NCBI RefSeq assembly: GCF_000172795.2
Contig: NZ_CP020951.1
Location: forward strand, 248,001-312,000
Direction of reading: 5' to 3'
Source: Rhizobium sp. CIAT894
GTDB taxonomy: Bacteria > Pseudomonadota > Alphaproteobacteria > Rhizobiales > Rhizobiaceae
DNA length: 64,000 nucleotides
How positions within the stretch are numbered: the first letter of the stretch is position 1; the number at the start of each line of letters is the position of its first letter. Position numbers and translations under genes: made by a program. The notes beneath the pieces are model-generated. The model had not been told where the DNA came from and did not search any database. It worked only from the letters and a program-made list of their open reading frames with translations. Shown here piece by piece: positions 24,763 to 34,657 of the stretch.

Positions 24763-25650
24763 ATGACGATGATCTTCGGCATTCCCCTGCAGGCGCTGCT
24801 CGGCCAGCTGTTGATCGGCCTGATCAACGGCTCGTTCTATGCGCTGCTGAGCCTCGGCCTCGCCATCATTTTCGGCCTGCTCAGGGTGATCAACTTCGCC
24901 CATGGCGCGCAATATATGCTCGGCGCCTTCGTCGCCTATCTGCTGCTCACCTATGCCGGCATCGGCTACTGGCCGTCGCTGATCCTGGCGCCCGTCATCG
25001 TCGGGCTTGCCGGTGCCGTCATCGAGCGGCTGTTCCTGCGCCGGCTCTACGATCTCGATCCGCTCTACGGCCTGCTCTTCACCTTCGGGCTGGCGCTCGC
25101 GGTCGAAGGCACCTTCCGCTATCTCTACGGCTCGTCCGGCCAGCCCTATGCGACGCCGGCAGCGCTTGCTGGCGGGGCCAATCTCGGCTTCATGTTCCTG
25201 CCGATCTATCGCGGCTGGGTGGTCGTCGTCTCGCTGGTCGTCTGCCTCGGCACATGGCTGCTGATCGAAAAGACCAAGCTCGGCGCCTATCTCAGGGCCG
25301 CCACCGAAAACGCCGTGCTGGTGCAGGTCTTCGGCGTCAACGTGCCGGTGCTGCTGACGCTGACCTATGCGCTCGGCGCCGGTCTTGCCGCCTTTGCCGG
25401 CGTGCTGGCGGCGCCGATCTACCAGGTCTCGCCGTTGATGGGCTCGAACATGATCATCGTCGTCTTCGCCGTGGTCGTTGTCGGCGGCATGGGATCGATC
25501 ATGGGCGCGATCATCACCGGTTATGTGCTCGGCATCGCCGAAGGCCTGACCAAGGTCTTCTATCCCGAGGCTTCCAACATCGTGATCTTCGTCATCATGG
25601 CGATCGTGCTTCTCATCAGGCCCGCGGGCCTCTTCGGCCGGGATGCTTGA
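24763..25650 (+). CDS. ABC transporter permease, LivH type
   Basis: A 295-aa inner-membrane permease with about eight helices. Family features are GLINGSFYALLSLGLAIIFGLLRVINFAHGAQ near the N-terminus, the LRAATENAVLVQVFGVNV loop that contacts the ATPase, and the C-terminal VVVGGMGSIMGAIITGYVLGIAEG block. GGGAG lies upstream of the ATG. It overlaps the LivM-type gene by eight bases. The first codons resemble a short sequence on the far side of the repeat element (24519-24560), suggesting duplication of the start region. Confidence 0.92.
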   Translation: MTMIFGIPLQALLGQLLIGLINGSFYALLSLGLAIIFGLLRVINFAHGAQYMLGAFVAYLLLTYAGIGYWPSLILAPVIVGLAGAVIERLFLRRLYDLDPLYGLLFTFGLALAVEGTFRYLYGSSGQPYATPAALAGGANLGFMFLPIYRGWVVVVSLVVCLGTWLLIEKTKLGAYLRAATENAVLVQVFGVNVPVLLTLTYALGAGLAAFAGVLAAPIYQVSPLMGSNMIIVVFAVVVVGGMGSIMGAIITGYVLGIAEGLTKVFYPEASNIVIFVIMAIVLLIRPAGLFGRDA

Positions 25651-26641
25651 CATGGCTGACATCACCGACACCATCCGAACGGAAAAAAGCCGGACCGCCC
25701 TATCGGTGCAGGCGGGCTTCCTGCTCGTGGGACTGCTGCTTCTGCTGCTGGCGCCGTTCTTCTTCTATCCGATCTTCCTGATGAAGCTGCTCTGCTTCGC
25801 GCTCTTTGCCTGTGCCTTCAACCTGCTGCTCGGCTATACCGGCCTGCTTTCCTTCGGCCATGCCACCTTCTTCGGCGGTGCGGCCTATTTCACCGCCTAT
25901 ACGGTGAAAGCATGGGGGCTGCCGCCGGAACTCGGCATCCTGGTCGGCGTGGCGGGTGCGGCCTTTCTCGGCCTGATCATGGGTTTCTTCGCGATCCGCC
26001 GCCAGGGCATCTATTTCGCGATGATCACGCTGGCGCTGTCGCAGATGTTCTTCTTCTTCTGTCTGCAGGCAAAGTTCACCGAAGGCGAGGACGGCATCCA
26101 GTCGGTGCCGCGCGGTCACCTGTTCGGCGTCATCGATCTGAACAGCTCGACCAATATGTATTATTTCGTGCTGGCGGTTTTCCTGATCGGCGTGCTGATC
26201 ATCTGGCGTTTCATCAATTCGCCCTTCGGCATGATCCTGAAATCGATCCGCGAAAACGAGCAACGGGCGATCTCGCTCGGCTATTCCGTGGCGCGCTACA
26301 AGCTCGGGGCCTTCGTCATGTCGGCGGCGCTGGCCGGGCTTGCGGGCGCAGTGAAATCGATCGTCTTCCAGTTCGCGACGCTCACCGACGTCGCCTGGCA
26401 GATGTCGGGTGAGGTGATCCTGATGACGCTGCTTGGCGGCATCGGCACGCTGATCGGCCCGCTCTTCGGCGCCGGGCTGGTGGTGGCGCTGGAAAACTAC
26501 CTCGCCACCTCGGAATTCCCGGTGACGATCATCACCGGCATCGTCTTCATGGTCTGCGTACTGATCTTCCGCCGCGGCGTCATCGGCGAATTCTACGCCT
26601 CGCGGCTGGGGCGGAAGCTGGGTTTTGTTTATCGCCGCTGA
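25643..26641 (+). CDS. ABC transporter permease, LivM type
   Basis: The second permease, 332 aa with about eight to ten helices. It has the LivM markers [23 protein letters not shown], the ATPase-contact loop [21 protein letters not shown], and the C-terminal [27 protein letters not shown] 25643 overlaps the LivH-type gene; ATG 25652 (MADITDT) is an equally possible start. Together with the upstream genes this completes a five-component importer. Confidence 0.9.
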   Translation: MLDMADITDTIRTEKSRTALSVQAGFLLVGLLLLLLAPFFFYPIFLMKLLCFALFACAFNLLLGYTGLLSFGHATFFGGAAYFTAYTVKAWGLPPELGILVGVAGAAFLGLIMGFFAIRRQGIYFAMITLALSQMFFFFCLQAKFTEGEDGIQSVPRGHLFGVIDLNSSTNMYYFVLAVFLIGVLIIWRFINSPFGMILKSIRENEQRAISLGYSVARYKLGAFVMSAALAGLAGAVKSIVFQFATLTDVAWQMSGEVILMTLLGGIGTLIGPLFGAGLVVALENYLATSEFPVTIITGIVFMVCVLIFRRGVIGEFYASRLGRKLGFVYRR

Positions 26642-26709
26642 ATGGGCGAACCTCTTCCCGTCCTCGGGGAGGGGAAGCGGCGAGCATCTGGAGTTCGTGC
26701 AGGGCGCAT

Positions 26710-28305
26710 ATGGATCGTTACGACTACATCATCATCGGGGCGGGCAGCGCCGGCTGCGTGCTCGCCAACCGCTTATCCGCCGACGGCAGGAGCCGGGTGC
26801 TGCTATTGGAAGCCGGCGGCAGCGACAATTACCACTGGATCCATATCCCGGTCGGCTATCTCTACTGCATCAACAATCCTCGCACCGACTGGTGCTTCAC
26901 CACGGCGCCGGAAGCGGGGCTGAACGGCCGGGCGCTGAGTTATCCCCGCGGCAAGGTGCTCGGCGGCTGCTCGTCGATCAACGGCATGATCTATATGCGC
27001 GGCCAGGCGCGCGATTACGATCTCTGGCGCCAGATGGGCTGCGCCGGCTGGGGCTGGGACGACGTTCTGCCCTTCTTCATGAAGTCCGAGGATTTTTATC
27101 GCGGCGCCGACGACATGCATGGGGCGGGCGGCGAATGGCGCATCGAGAAGGCGCGGGTGCGCTGGGCCGTGCTCGACGCCTTCCAGCAGGCGGCGAGGGA
27201 AGCAGGGATTCCGGAGACGGCGGATTTCAACCGCGGCAGCAACGAGGGTTCCGGCTATTTCGACGTCAACCAGCGGTCCGGCATTCGCTGGAACACTTCC
27301 AAGGCCTTTCTGCGCCCAGCAATGAAGCGCGCCAACCTGACCGTTTTGACCAAGGCGCAGGTCCGCCGGCTGCTGCTGGAGGAGGGCACTGTTGCCGGCG
27401 TCGAGTTCCAGCACGACGGTGTTGCCAAGCGCGCCTATGCGGCCAGGGAAACCATCCTTTCCGCCGGCTCGATCGGCTCGCCGCATATTCTGGAACTGTC
27501 CGGCATCGGCAAAGGCGAGGTGCTGCGCCGGGCTGGCGTCGACGTTCTTGCCGAGGTGAAGGGCGTCGGCGAGAACCTGCAGGACCATCTGCAATTGCGC
27601 CTGGCCTACAAGGTGACGGGCGTTCCGACGTTGAACGAGAAGGCGACGAAGCTGATTGGCAAGGCGGCGATCGGGCTCGAATATCTCGTCCGCCGCTCCG
27701 GGCCGATGGCGATGGCGCCGAGCCAGCTCGGCATCTTCACCCGCTCGGGTCCGGACCGGGAAACGCCTGATCTGCAATATCACGTGCAGCCGGTCTCGCT
27801 GGAGAAGTTCGGCGATCCCGTCCATCCCTTCCCGGCGATCACCGCGAGCGTCTGCAATCTGAGGCCTGAAAGCCGGGGTTCGGTGCATTTGTCGAGCCCG
27901 GATTTTGCCGCCCAGCCGACGATCAGCCCGAAATACCTCTCGACGCAGCGCGATCGTGACATAGCTGTCCGTTCCATACGGTTGACGCGCAGGATCGTCG
28001 CGCAGCCTTCGTTCGCCCGCTTCCGGCCGGAGGAGTTCAAGCCGGGGCCGGCCTACCAGACCGAGGCCGATCTGGAGCGGGCGGCGGGCGATATCGGCAC
28101 GACGATTTTCCATCCCGTCGGCACCTGCCGCATGGGCGCCGACCGGGACAGCGTCGTCGATCCCCGGCTGAAACTGCGCGCGCTCGGCAAGCTCAGGATC
28201 GCCGACGCCTCGGTGATGCCGTCGATCACCTCGGGCAACACCAATTCGCCGACCATCATGATCGCCGAAAAGGCGGCCGCGATGATCCTTGAAGACAATC
28301 GATAG
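26710..28305 (+). CDS. GMC-family FAD-dependent alcohol/choline-type dehydrogenase
   Basis: A 531-aa glucose-methanol-choline oxidoreductase. The N-terminus has the FAD-binding motif [17 protein letters not shown], the GMC signature 1 region [21 protein letters not shown] (about 78-98) and signature 2 region [16 protein letters not shown] (about 255-270). The catalytic histidine lies in [10 protein letters not shown] near the C-terminus. Similar proteins are annotated as choline or long-chain alcohol dehydrogenases, but betaine genes are absent here, so an alcohol brought in by the adjacent importer is the better guess. It lies 68 bases after the permease gene and 9 bases before the hydroxyacid dehydrogenase. 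Confidence 0.87.
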   Translation: MDRYDYIIIGAGSAGCVLANRLSADGRSRVLLLEAGGSDNYHWIHIPVGYLYCINNPRTDWCFTTAPEAGLNGRALSYPRGKVLGGCSSINGMIYMRGQARDYDLWRQMGCAGWGWDDVLPFFMKSEDFYRGADDMHGAGGEWRIEKARVRWAVLDAFQQAAREAGIPETADFNRGSNEGSGYFDVNQRSGIRWNTSKAFLRPAMKRANLTVLTKAQVRRLLLEEGTVAGVEFQHDGVAKRAYAARETILSAGSIGSPHILELSGIGKGEVLRRAGVDVLAEVKGVGENLQDHLQLRLAYKVTGVPTLNEKATKLIGKAAIGLEYLVRRSGPMAMAPSQLGIFTRSGPDRETPDLQYHVQPVSLEKFGDPVHPFPAITASVCNLRPESRGSVHLSSPDFAAQPTISPKYLSTQRDRDIAVRSIRLTRRIVAQPSFARFRPEEFKPGPAYQTEADLERAAGDIGTTIFHPVGTCRMGADRDSVVDPRLKLRALGKLRIADASVMPSITSGNTNSPTIMIAEKAAAMILEDNR

Positions 28306-28314
28306 GAGAAGACC

Positions 28315-29196
28315 ATGGCAAGGATCGCATTCATCGGATTGGGCAACATGGGCGGGCCGATGGCGGCCAATCTCGTCAAATCAGGTCACGAAGTCCTTGG
28401 CTTCGATCTCGCCGCTCCCGTGCTGAAGGTGGCCGAGGCGAGCGGCGTCAAAGCGGCGAGCCACGCCAGCCAAGCGGTGAAGGACGCCGAAATCGTCATC
28501 ACGATGCTGCCGCAGGGCAAACACGTGCTGACGGCCTGGACCGACATCCTGCAGACGGCTGCGCAGGACACGCTTGTCATCGATTGTTCCACAATCGATG
28601 TCGACAGCAGCCGCAAGGCGCATGAGATGGCCAAGGCCGCAGGCTGCCCGTCGCTTGACGCGCCCGTCTCCGGCGGCACGGGCGGGGCGACCGCGGGCAC
28701 GTTGACCTTCATGGCGGGCGGCTCGGACGAGGCCTTCGCCCGGGCGAAGCCGATCCTCGAGGCGATGGGCAAAAAGATCGTCCATTGCGGCGAGGCGGGT
28801 GCCGGCCAGGCGGCAAAGATCTGCAACAACATGATCCTCGGCATTTCGATGATTGGCGTCTGTGAAGGCTTCGTGCTTGCCGAGAAACTCGGCCTCTCGC
28901 ATCAGGCGCTGTTCGACGTCGCCTCCACCTCGTCGGGCCAGTGCTGGGCGATCAATACTTATTGCCCGGTACCGGGACCCGTGCCGACCTCGCCTGCCAA
29001 CAACGGTTACAAGCCGGGTTTTGCCGCAGCGCTGATGCTGAAGGATCTCAGGCTGTCGCAGGAGGCGGCGCTGGCGAGCGGTGCGTCCACGCCGATGGGT
29101 GCGGAAGCGGCCCAGCTTTTCGCGCTCTTCGAAAAGCAGGGCAATGGCGGACGGGATTTTTCCGCCATCATCGAGATGTTCCGCGAAAAGGTATAG
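28315..29196 (+). CDS. 3-hydroxyisobutyrate dehydrogenase-family enzyme
   Basis: A 293-aa beta-hydroxyacid dehydrogenase. It has the NAD motif FIGLGNMGGPMAANL, the substrate-binding DAPVSGGTGGATAGTL block, the catalytic lysine in GAGQAAKICNNMILG (about 163-177), and the C-terminal KPGFAAALMLKDLRLSQEAA. These match 3-hydroxyisobutyrate dehydrogenase (MmsB), which makes methylmalonate semialdehyde in valine breakdown. No methylmalonate-semialdehyde dehydrogenase is adjacent, and the operon carries an alcohol dehydrogenase instead, so the substrate may be another 3-hydroxyacid. AGGAGAAGACC precedes the start. Confidence 0.87.
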   Translation: MARIAFIGLGNMGGPMAANLVKSGHEVLGFDLAAPVLKVAEASGVKAASHASQAVKDAEIVITMLPQGKHVLTAWTDILQTAAQDTLVIDCSTIDVDSSRKAHEMAKAAGCPSLDAPVSGGTGGATAGTLTFMAGGSDEAFARAKPILEAMGKKIVHCGEAGAGQAAKICNNMILGISMIGVCEGFVLAEKLGLSHQALFDVASTSSGQCWAINTYCPVPGPVPTSPANNGYKPGFAAALMLKDLRLSQEAALASGASTPMGAEAAQLFALFEKQGNGGRDFSAIIEMFREKV

Positions 29197-29204
29197 CCGA
29201 CGGC

Positions 29205-30005
29205 CTACAGGAGATAGCTGACCGGCTCTTTGCGCACCGGATGCGGGAAGACGCCCATGCCGACGCCGAAAATCGAATGCAGCGTGTCGGCCTGCATGAT
29301 CTCGGCGGGCGTGCCTTCGGCGGTGATCCGGCCGCGGCTGAGCGCGACGATCGCGTCGCAGTAACGCGCGGCAAGATTGATATCGTGCAGCACGATGACG
29401 ACGGTCAACCCGCGTTCGTGGCTGAGATCCTGCACCAGGGAGAGAACGCTTGCCTGGTGGGCGAGGTCGAGTGCCGATGTCGGTTCGTCGAGCAGCAGGC
29501 AGCGGGCATCCTGGGCGAGCATCATGGCGATCCAGGCGCGCTGGCGTTCGCCGCCGGACATGTTGGCGACGGGACGATCGGCAAAGTCCTCAAGCTCGGT
29601 GCGGGCGATGGCTTCCTCGACCTTGCTGCGATCCGTTGCGGTGAAGCGGCCGAGGGTGCCGTGCCAGGGAAAACGGCCGAGCGCCACCAGTTCGCCCACG
29701 GTCATCCCGTCGGTCGCCGGGGTGAATTGGGGCATATAGGCGACGTGTCGGGCAAATTCCCGTGCGCCCCAGTCCGCCGCCGCCTTGCCGCCGAAGGAGA
29801 TGGCGCCGGATTGCGGCGCGACCTGCCGGGCGATGATCTTCAAAAGCGTGCTTTTGCCGGAGCCGTTCGGGCCGACCAGACCGTAGATGCGGCCCTGATC
29901 GAGGGTCAGGTCGATGCCATGGAGGATCGGCTTCGGCCCAATGGCATAGGTGATGTCAGACAGGGCAAGGAAAGACGAAGGCATGGTCTGCTCCAGGTTC
30001 CGCAT
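29205..30005 (-). CDS. FhuC/FecE-type iron-siderophore ABC transporter ATP-binding protein
   Basis: An ABC ATPase of the iron-siderophore/heme/vitamin B12 class, about 266 aa. It has Walker A GPNGSGKSTLLK, the class-typical signature MSGGERQRAWIAMMLAQ, Walker B CLLLDEPTSALDLAHQ and switch IVLHDINLAARY. No permease or binding-protein gene is beside it, so it would have to serve permeases encoded elsewhere. ATG 30005 follows AGGAA; a TTG at 30020 is less likely. A TTGACA hexamer (minus strand, 30035-30040) is a plausible -35 element. Iron regulation is likely but no box was recognised. Confidence 0.83.
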   Translation of the reverse strand: MRNLEQTMPSSFLALSDITYAIGPKPILHGIDLTLDQGRIYGLVGPNGSGKSTLLKIIARQVAPQSGAISFGGKAAADWGAREFARHVAYMPQFTPATDGMTVGELVALGRFPWHGTLGRFTATDRSKVEEAIARTELEDFADRPVANMSGGERQRAWIAMMLAQDARCLLLDEPTSALDLAHQASVLSLVQDLSHERGLTVVIVLHDINLAARYCDAIVALSRGRITAEGTPAEIMQADTLHSIFGVGMGVFPHPVRKEPVSYLL

Positions 30006-30112
30006 GGCAGGTTCCTGCAAAACTAAACCTGGATTGTCAACTTAACATTTTCTGCCGAGCGTGAAGACGGCCATGCGGGCATGGTCGCCACCGCAGCCAG
30101 AATCGGCGTCGA

Positions 30113-30871
30113 TCATATCTTCGACACCGAAAAACTCAGCCTGACATTGCCGAAGAGGATGTCGATCGCGCCGGGTTCGGCCAGTTCGATTGCGCCGCTC
30201 AACGTGCCCGTCGTGATCAGCGCGCCTGCCTTCAGCGATGCTTCGGGGCGCAGCCCGTCATTGGCGTAGTCGACGAGCCAGGTGAGAACGTCGCCCTTCG
30301 GATGCTGCGCCGGACCGTCATAGATGATGCGGCCGGCATGGGTGACCTTGAGCGGTGTGCCGCCGGCGGTGTCGACAGCGCTCTTGTCGATCTTGGGACC
30401 GAGGACATAGCCGCTATTGCCGAGCCGGTCGGCGACGAACAGCAGAAAGGAAACGCCGCCGCTTTCCCGGACGGCGCTGACCAGCAGTTCGGCCCCGAGA
30501 TGAACGGTGGAGATCGCCTCGACCACTTCGGCGCGGCTGTAAGGAGTGCCTGCGCGGATCGGCAGATCCCTGCCGAGGCGCACGGCAATCTCGGTCTCGA
30601 ATTTCAGCCCGGGATACCAGGCAATATCGGCGCCGGAGACGGCTTCGGCATAGGGATGCAGCGGAGCAGCGACCGCCAGGCCCTGCGGCGAGACCGTCAC
30701 CTTCCAGGCATTGCTGGAAACGCCGTCGGCCGCCGTGAGGAAATTTTGCGCTTCCATCGCCTGATGCAGATCGGCCGGCAGCGTGAAAGTGCCCGTTTCC
30801 TCCTGCCGGCCGGCCTGGTGCAGGCCGTGAAGCCTGGCTGCAAGCGCGCGCGGATCGAATGCTTCTGTCAT
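30113..30871 (-). CDS. 2-keto-4-pentenoate hydratase / fumarylacetoacetate hydrolase-family protein
   Basis: A 252-aa protein of the 2-oxopent-4-enoate hydratase (MhpD-like) group within the FAH fold. Visible blocks are KFETEIAVRLGRDLP (acidic metal-binding residues), AISTVHLGAELLVSAVRES, and the C-terminal GALITTGTLSGAIELAEPGAID typical of the family's active site. The aromatic meta-cleavage neighbours that usually accompany such hydratases are missing. It sits between a lone iron-type ATPase and the rhamnose kinase gene on the same strand, with 78 bases to the latter's end. Exact substrate unknown. Confidence 0.75.
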   Translation of the reverse strand: MTEAFDPRALAARLHGLHQAGRQEETGTFTLPADLHQAMEAQNFLTAADGVSSNAWKVTVSPQGLAVAAPLHPYAEAVSGADIAWYPGLKFETEIAVRLGRDLPIRAGTPYSRAEVVEAISTVHLGAELLVSAVRESGGVSFLLFVADRLGNSGYVLGPKIDKSAVDTAGGTPLKVTHAGRIIYDGPAQHPKGDVLTWLVDYANDGLRPEASLKAGALITTGTLSGAIELAEPGAIDILFGNVRLSFSVSKI

Positions 30872-30949
30872 GCTGTGTCCTCAACCTGATTTTCGGGGAC
30901 ACACTAACGGCAAGTCCGGCATGAACAAGGGCCGTTCTTGGAAAAGCTC

Positions 30950-32329
30950 CTATGCCATTGCCGCGAACCAGCGATCGCGATAGGCCTTCAGTCCGGTGAT
31001 ATCGGTCGGCGGAACATGCGTCTCTGCCCCCGAGACCGGCCGGATGCCGGTGAGCAGGGCGGCCCCCTGGCTGGTGCCGGTCGAGCCCGGAAGGGCCATA
31101 ACGTCGCGGCCGGTTAGGGCGGCGAGGAGCTTGAGATAAGCCCCGTTCAGGGCAAAGGGACCCTCGACGACGATGGGGCCTTTGGCGCCGATCAGCCCGA
31201 GACAGGCATCGGTCATCAAGGCGAGGTAGAGGCAGGCGGCGGCAAAACGCTCCTCGCGGCTTGCCTCTTGGGCATTGATCCAGCGGCTTGCCTTTCCCGG
31301 AAACGGTCCCGAACCGGAGGCGATATTGGCGAGCAGCATGATGCCCTTGTCAATGACGGCGCCGATCGCCGCCTGCGCGGCCGTTTCGTCGACAGGGCCG
31401 ATTTCGGCCGAAAGGATCTCGAATTCCCGCCCGCCCATGAAACGCGAGGAGGGAACGGCGCGACCATAGGCATCGACATTGGCGAGCGCATCGCGGCCCG
31501 GATCGAGATGATCGAGATCGCCGCCGACGCCGAAATTGATCACCCACGTGCCGGTGGAGACGACGGCGAAGGGTGCTTCGCGATGAACCAGATGCGGCAG
31601 CAGCGAGGCGTTGGAATCGTGGATGCCGCAATAGACCGGCACCGGTGCTGAAAGCCCGAGCTCCGCGGCGATCTCGGGCAGGACCGGGCCGAGCGCATCG
31701 AAGGCCGAACGGATCGGCGCCATCAGATCGCGGATGCCGAGCTTGTCGACGAGCGAGGAATAGTCTGATGTTTTCGGGTTCCAGAGGTCGGTATGGCAGC
31801 CGAGCGAGGTCAGTTCATTGACGGCGACACCGGTCAGCCGCGCCGTCCAGTATTGCGCATAGGTGAGGATGGTTGCGACCCCAGCGAAGTCTTCCGGAAA
31901 GGCGCTCTTCTGGTAGTGCAGCTGCGCGCCGACATTAAGCCCCATCGCAAGGCGCGGCGAGAAGGTTTCGCCGAAGGAAGGACGCAAGGCCGTATAGGCA
32001 TTGCGGATCGCTTCTGGGTATTCATGCTCGTAGTCGATCACGGGCATGGCGAGCGCACCGTCCCGGTCGAGCAGCGCGGCCGCGGCGCCATGGGTGGTGA
32101 TCGAGATGGCGTCGAAGCCGGGTTCCCGCGCAAGGCTCTTCAGCGCGTCGAGGGCGAAGGACCACAGAGCTTCGATATCATAATGCGGGTAGGGGCCGGT
32201 CTTGATCGTGATGTTCGGCCGTTTCAGGACAGCGATCTCGGCGCCTGTCCCGCTGTCGAGCACGACGACCTTGGCATTGGTCTTGCCGATGTCGAGAACG
32301 GCGATGCGACGATAGGAGGTGGTGGTCAT
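30950..32329 (-). CDS. rhaK: Rhamnulose kinase RhaK
   Basis: A FGGY-family sugar kinase, 459 aa, that phosphorylates L-rhamnulose in the cytoplasm. The N-terminal ATPase fold begins [16 protein letters not shown], with a catalytic aspartate in [13 protein letters not shown] (about 235-247) and the phosphate-binding [11 protein letters not shown] block. It is last in the operon rhaSTPQUK and overlaps rhaU by four bases. In R. leguminosarum bv. trifolii the orthologous kinase is also required for rhamnose transport, so it may act on the importer as well as on the sugar. The cluster context makes the rhamnose assignment strong. Confidence 0.9.
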   Translation of the reverse strand: MTTTSYRRIAVLDIGKTNAKVVVLDSGTGAEIAVLKRPNITIKTGPYPHYDIEALWSFALDALKSLAREPGFDAISITTHGAAAALLDRDGALAMPVIDYEHEYPEAIRNAYTALRPSFGETFSPRLAMGLNVGAQLHYQKSAFPEDFAGVATILTYAQYWTARLTGVAVNELTSLGCHTDLWNPKTSDYSSLVDKLGIRDLMAPIRSAFDALGPVLPEIAAELGLSAPVPVYCGIHDSNASLLPHLVHREAPFAVVSTGTWVINFGVGGDLDHLDPGRDALANVDAYGRAVPSSRFMGGREFEILSAEIGPVDETAAQAAIGAVIDKGIMLLANIASGSGPFPGKASRWINAQEASREERFAAACLYLALMTDACLGLIGAKGPIVVEGPFALNGAYLKLLAALTGRDVMALPGSTGTSQGAALLTGIRPVSGAETHVPPTDITGLKAYRDRWFAAMA

Positions 32330-32646
32330 GGCATATGGAAGAGGGTGACGAGGTCGCTTTGAACCGGCGAATTATCCGGATTGGTCGCCATGATATCGGC
32401 CATGTGAGCCCACCATTTTTTCATGACGGGATGCTCCGGCAGGCTCGCCATCGTGTGACCGGCAGGCCGCGTCAGCACGCCGAACAGCGTGTTGGTGTCG
32501 CGGTCGAGATGAATGGAATAGTCGCTGGCGCCCGACTGGTGCAGGAGATCGACCAGTTCCGGCCAGATTTCGTCATGCCGCTTGCGGTATTCGGCTTCCA
32601 TGCCGGGATTGAGCTGCATCTTGAAGGCGTGTTTTTCCAAGGTCAT
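32326..32646 (-). CDS. rhaU: L-rhamnose mutarotase RhaU
   Basis: A 106-aa cytoplasmic L-rhamnose mutarotase (RhaM/RhaU fold), which interconverts rhamnose anomers. The sequence has the family pattern: an early [26 protein letters not shown] block with the active-site histidine, [16 protein letters not shown], and the C-terminal [20 protein letters not shown]. It overlaps rhaK downstream and rhaQ upstream by four bases each, so expression is tightly coupled with transport and kinase. Confidence 0.94.
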   Translation of the reverse strand: MTLEKHAFKMQLNPGMEAEYRKRHDEIWPELVDLLHQSGASDYSIHLDRDTNTLFGVLTRPAGHTMASLPEHPVMKKWWAHMADIMATNPDNSPVQSDLVTLFHMP

Positions 32647-33653
32647 CGGGAGCTCATGAGCTTGATGCGACGGGCGATGATCGGGATCGCGATGGTGATG
32701 ATGAGCAGCAGACCGATGAAGATCGACATGACGATGCCGGGCACGTTCAAGAGGCCGAGGCCGAAGGTGACGAGGCCCATGACGAAGGCGGCGATGACGA
32801 CGCCGCCGATCGTGCCGGAGCCACCGAGGATCGAGATGCCGCCGAGCACGACCATGGTGACGACTTCGAGCTCCCAGCCTTGCGCGATCGACGGCCGGGT
32901 CGAGCCGAGGCGCGAGGTCAGGCAGACGGCGGCAACACCGCTCATGACGCCGGTCAGCAGGAAGAGGATGAATTTGACGCGCTCGACCGGGATGCCGGAG
33001 AAGCGGGCGGCGAAATCATTGTTGCCGATCGCATAGACCTGCCGGCCGAAATTCGTCGCATGCAGCAGGATGGCGAAGGCGATCGCCAGCACGAAGAACA
33101 GCACGAATTCGAAGGAGAACACCCAGAACACGTAGCCCTGGCCGAAATAGGCGAAATCGGCAGGGTACTTGCCGTAGGCCTGGTCGCCGAGCACGATATA
33201 GGAAATGCCGCGGAACAGGCTCATCGTACCGATGGTGACGACGATCGACGGCAATTTCAGCACCGAAACGAGCACGCCGTTGAAGATGCCGCAGGCAAGC
33301 CCGGTGCCGATGCCGATCAATACCAGGCCCGGCGTGCCGACGCCGAGTTGAGCCGCCGCCCCCATCGCCGTCGAGGCGAGCGCGATAATCGCGGCGACCG
33401 AGAGGTCGATCTCGCCTGAGATGACGAGCAGCGCCATGGCAAAGGCGATCATCGCCTTTTCGGTGAAGTTGAAGGTGGCGTCCGAGAGGTTCCAGGCATC
33501 GAGGAAATAGGGCGAGGCCACAGAATTGAAGATGAAGATCAGGACGGCGACGGCAAAGAGCAGCACTTCCCAGCTCGACATGATGCGTTTGAACGGCGTG
33601 CCGAGCCGATCGGGAATGACCCGTTTTTCGGGTGTTGAAGAAACGGTGCTCAT
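32643..33653 (-). CDS. rhaQ: Rhamnose ABC transporter permease RhaQ
   Basis: One of two inner-membrane permeases of the rhamnose importer, 336 aa with about ten hydrophobic helices, of the ribose/xylose RbsC family. It contains [45 protein letters not shown] and the ATPase-contact region ending [21 protein letters not shown]. The tail is basic. Its ends overlap rhaP and rhaU by four bases each. The two-permease layout (P and Q) is characteristic of the rhizobial rhamnose locus. Confidence 0.92.
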   Translation of the reverse strand: MSTVSSTPEKRVIPDRLGTPFKRIMSSWEVLLFAVAVLIFIFNSVASPYFLDAWNLSDATFNFTEKAMIAFAMALLVISGEIDLSVAAIIALASTAMGAAAQLGVGTPGLVLIGIGTGLACGIFNGVLVSVLKLPSIVVTIGTMSLFRGISYIVLGDQAYGKYPADFAYFGQGYVFWVFSFEFVLFFVLAIAFAILLHATNFGRQVYAIGNNDFAARFSGIPVERVKFILFLLTGVMSGVAAVCLTSRLGSTRPSIAQGWELEVVTMVVLGGISILGGSGTIGGVVIAAFVMGLVTFGLGLLNVPGIVMSIFIGLLLIITIAIPIIARRIKLMSSR

Positions 33654-34657
33654 GCTGCGACCTCCGCTGCTGCGCGGTCACGCAGGATGATGCGGCCTCG
33701 ATTGCGCTCGCGCCTTGCGTTGAAGACGACGGCGAGAATGATCACGGTGCCGGAGATCGCCATCTGCGTGAAGGGCGAAATGCCGATAACCGGCAGGGCG
33801 TTCTTGATGACGCCGAGGAACAGCGCGCCGAGCACGGTGCCGGCGACCGAGCCGACGCCGCCGGCAATCGAGATGCCGCCGATGACGCAGGCCGCGACGC
33901 TGTCGAGCTCGAAGCCGTTAGCGATATCGACATAGGCAACCGCATAACGCGAAACCCAGAGATAGCTGGAAAGGCCGGCGAGCGCGCCGGAGAGCACGAA
34001 GGCCAGGAATTTCGTCCGGCCGGTATCGATGCCGGCATAGACGGCAGCCGTGGGATTGCCGCCGGTCGCATAGGCCGAGCGGCCGAACGGGCTGTAGCGC
34101 AGCAGCATGTACATCAGCGCGACGATGATGATCGCAACCCAGCTCAGCACCGGCAGGCCAAGGATCGGCGTGCGGGGGACGGCGAGGAAGGTCGGCGTCA
34201 TCTGATGGGCGTTTACCCAGGCGCCGCCCGAGAGCACGAAGGCCATGCCGCGATAGATGGTGAGCGTGCCGAGGGTCACGACGATCGGCGGGATTTCCAG
34301 GCGCCAGACGAGGAAGCCGTTGATAGTGCCGAGGGCGGCGCCGATCACGACCGCGGAGAGGATGAGCACGATCAGCGGCAGGCCCGGAAAGGCGGCGTTC
34401 ATCATCGCGATCGCCATGCCGGTAAAGGCGAGGTTGGCGGCAACCGAGAGATCGATCGATTTCGTCAGGATAACCGTCATCTGGGCAAGGCCCAGAATGA
34501 TGAGGATCGCTGTGTCGTTGAAGATGCCGGCGAGATTATCCGGTGTCGCGAAATCGGCCGCCCGCGTCGAGAAGATGCCAATCATCAGCACGATGATGGC
34601 AAAGAGCAGGGTTTCGCGTTTTCTGATCAGTTTGGCCATGCCCATCACCTCATGCAT
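33650..34657 (-). CDS. rhaP: Rhamnose ABC transporter permease RhaP
   Basis: The partner permease of RhaQ, 335 aa and similarly built. It shows LTKSIDLSVAANLAFTGMAIAM near residue 65, the YAGIDTGRTKFLAFVLSGALAGLSS loop, and the C-terminal CVIGGISIAGGVGSVAGTVLGAL block of RbsC-type permeases. RhaP and RhaQ are clear paralogues, consistent with a heterodimeric channel. The start overlaps rhaT by eight bases. Confidence 0.92.
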   Translation of the reverse strand: MHEVMGMAKLIRKRETLLFAIIVLMIGIFSTRAADFATPDNLAGIFNDTAILIILGLAQMTVILTKSIDLSVAANLAFTGMAIAMMNAAFPGLPLIVLILSAVVIGAALGTINGFLVWRLEIPPIVVTLGTLTIYRGMAFVLSGGAWVNAHQMTPTFLAVPRTPILGLPVLSWVAIIIVALMYMLLRYSPFGRSAYATGGNPTAAVYAGIDTGRTKFLAFVLSGALAGLSSYLWVSRYAVAYVDIANGFELDSVAACVIGGISIAGGVGSVAGTVLGALFLGVIKNALPVIGISPFTQMAISGTVIILAVVFNARRERNRGRIILRDRAAAEVAA

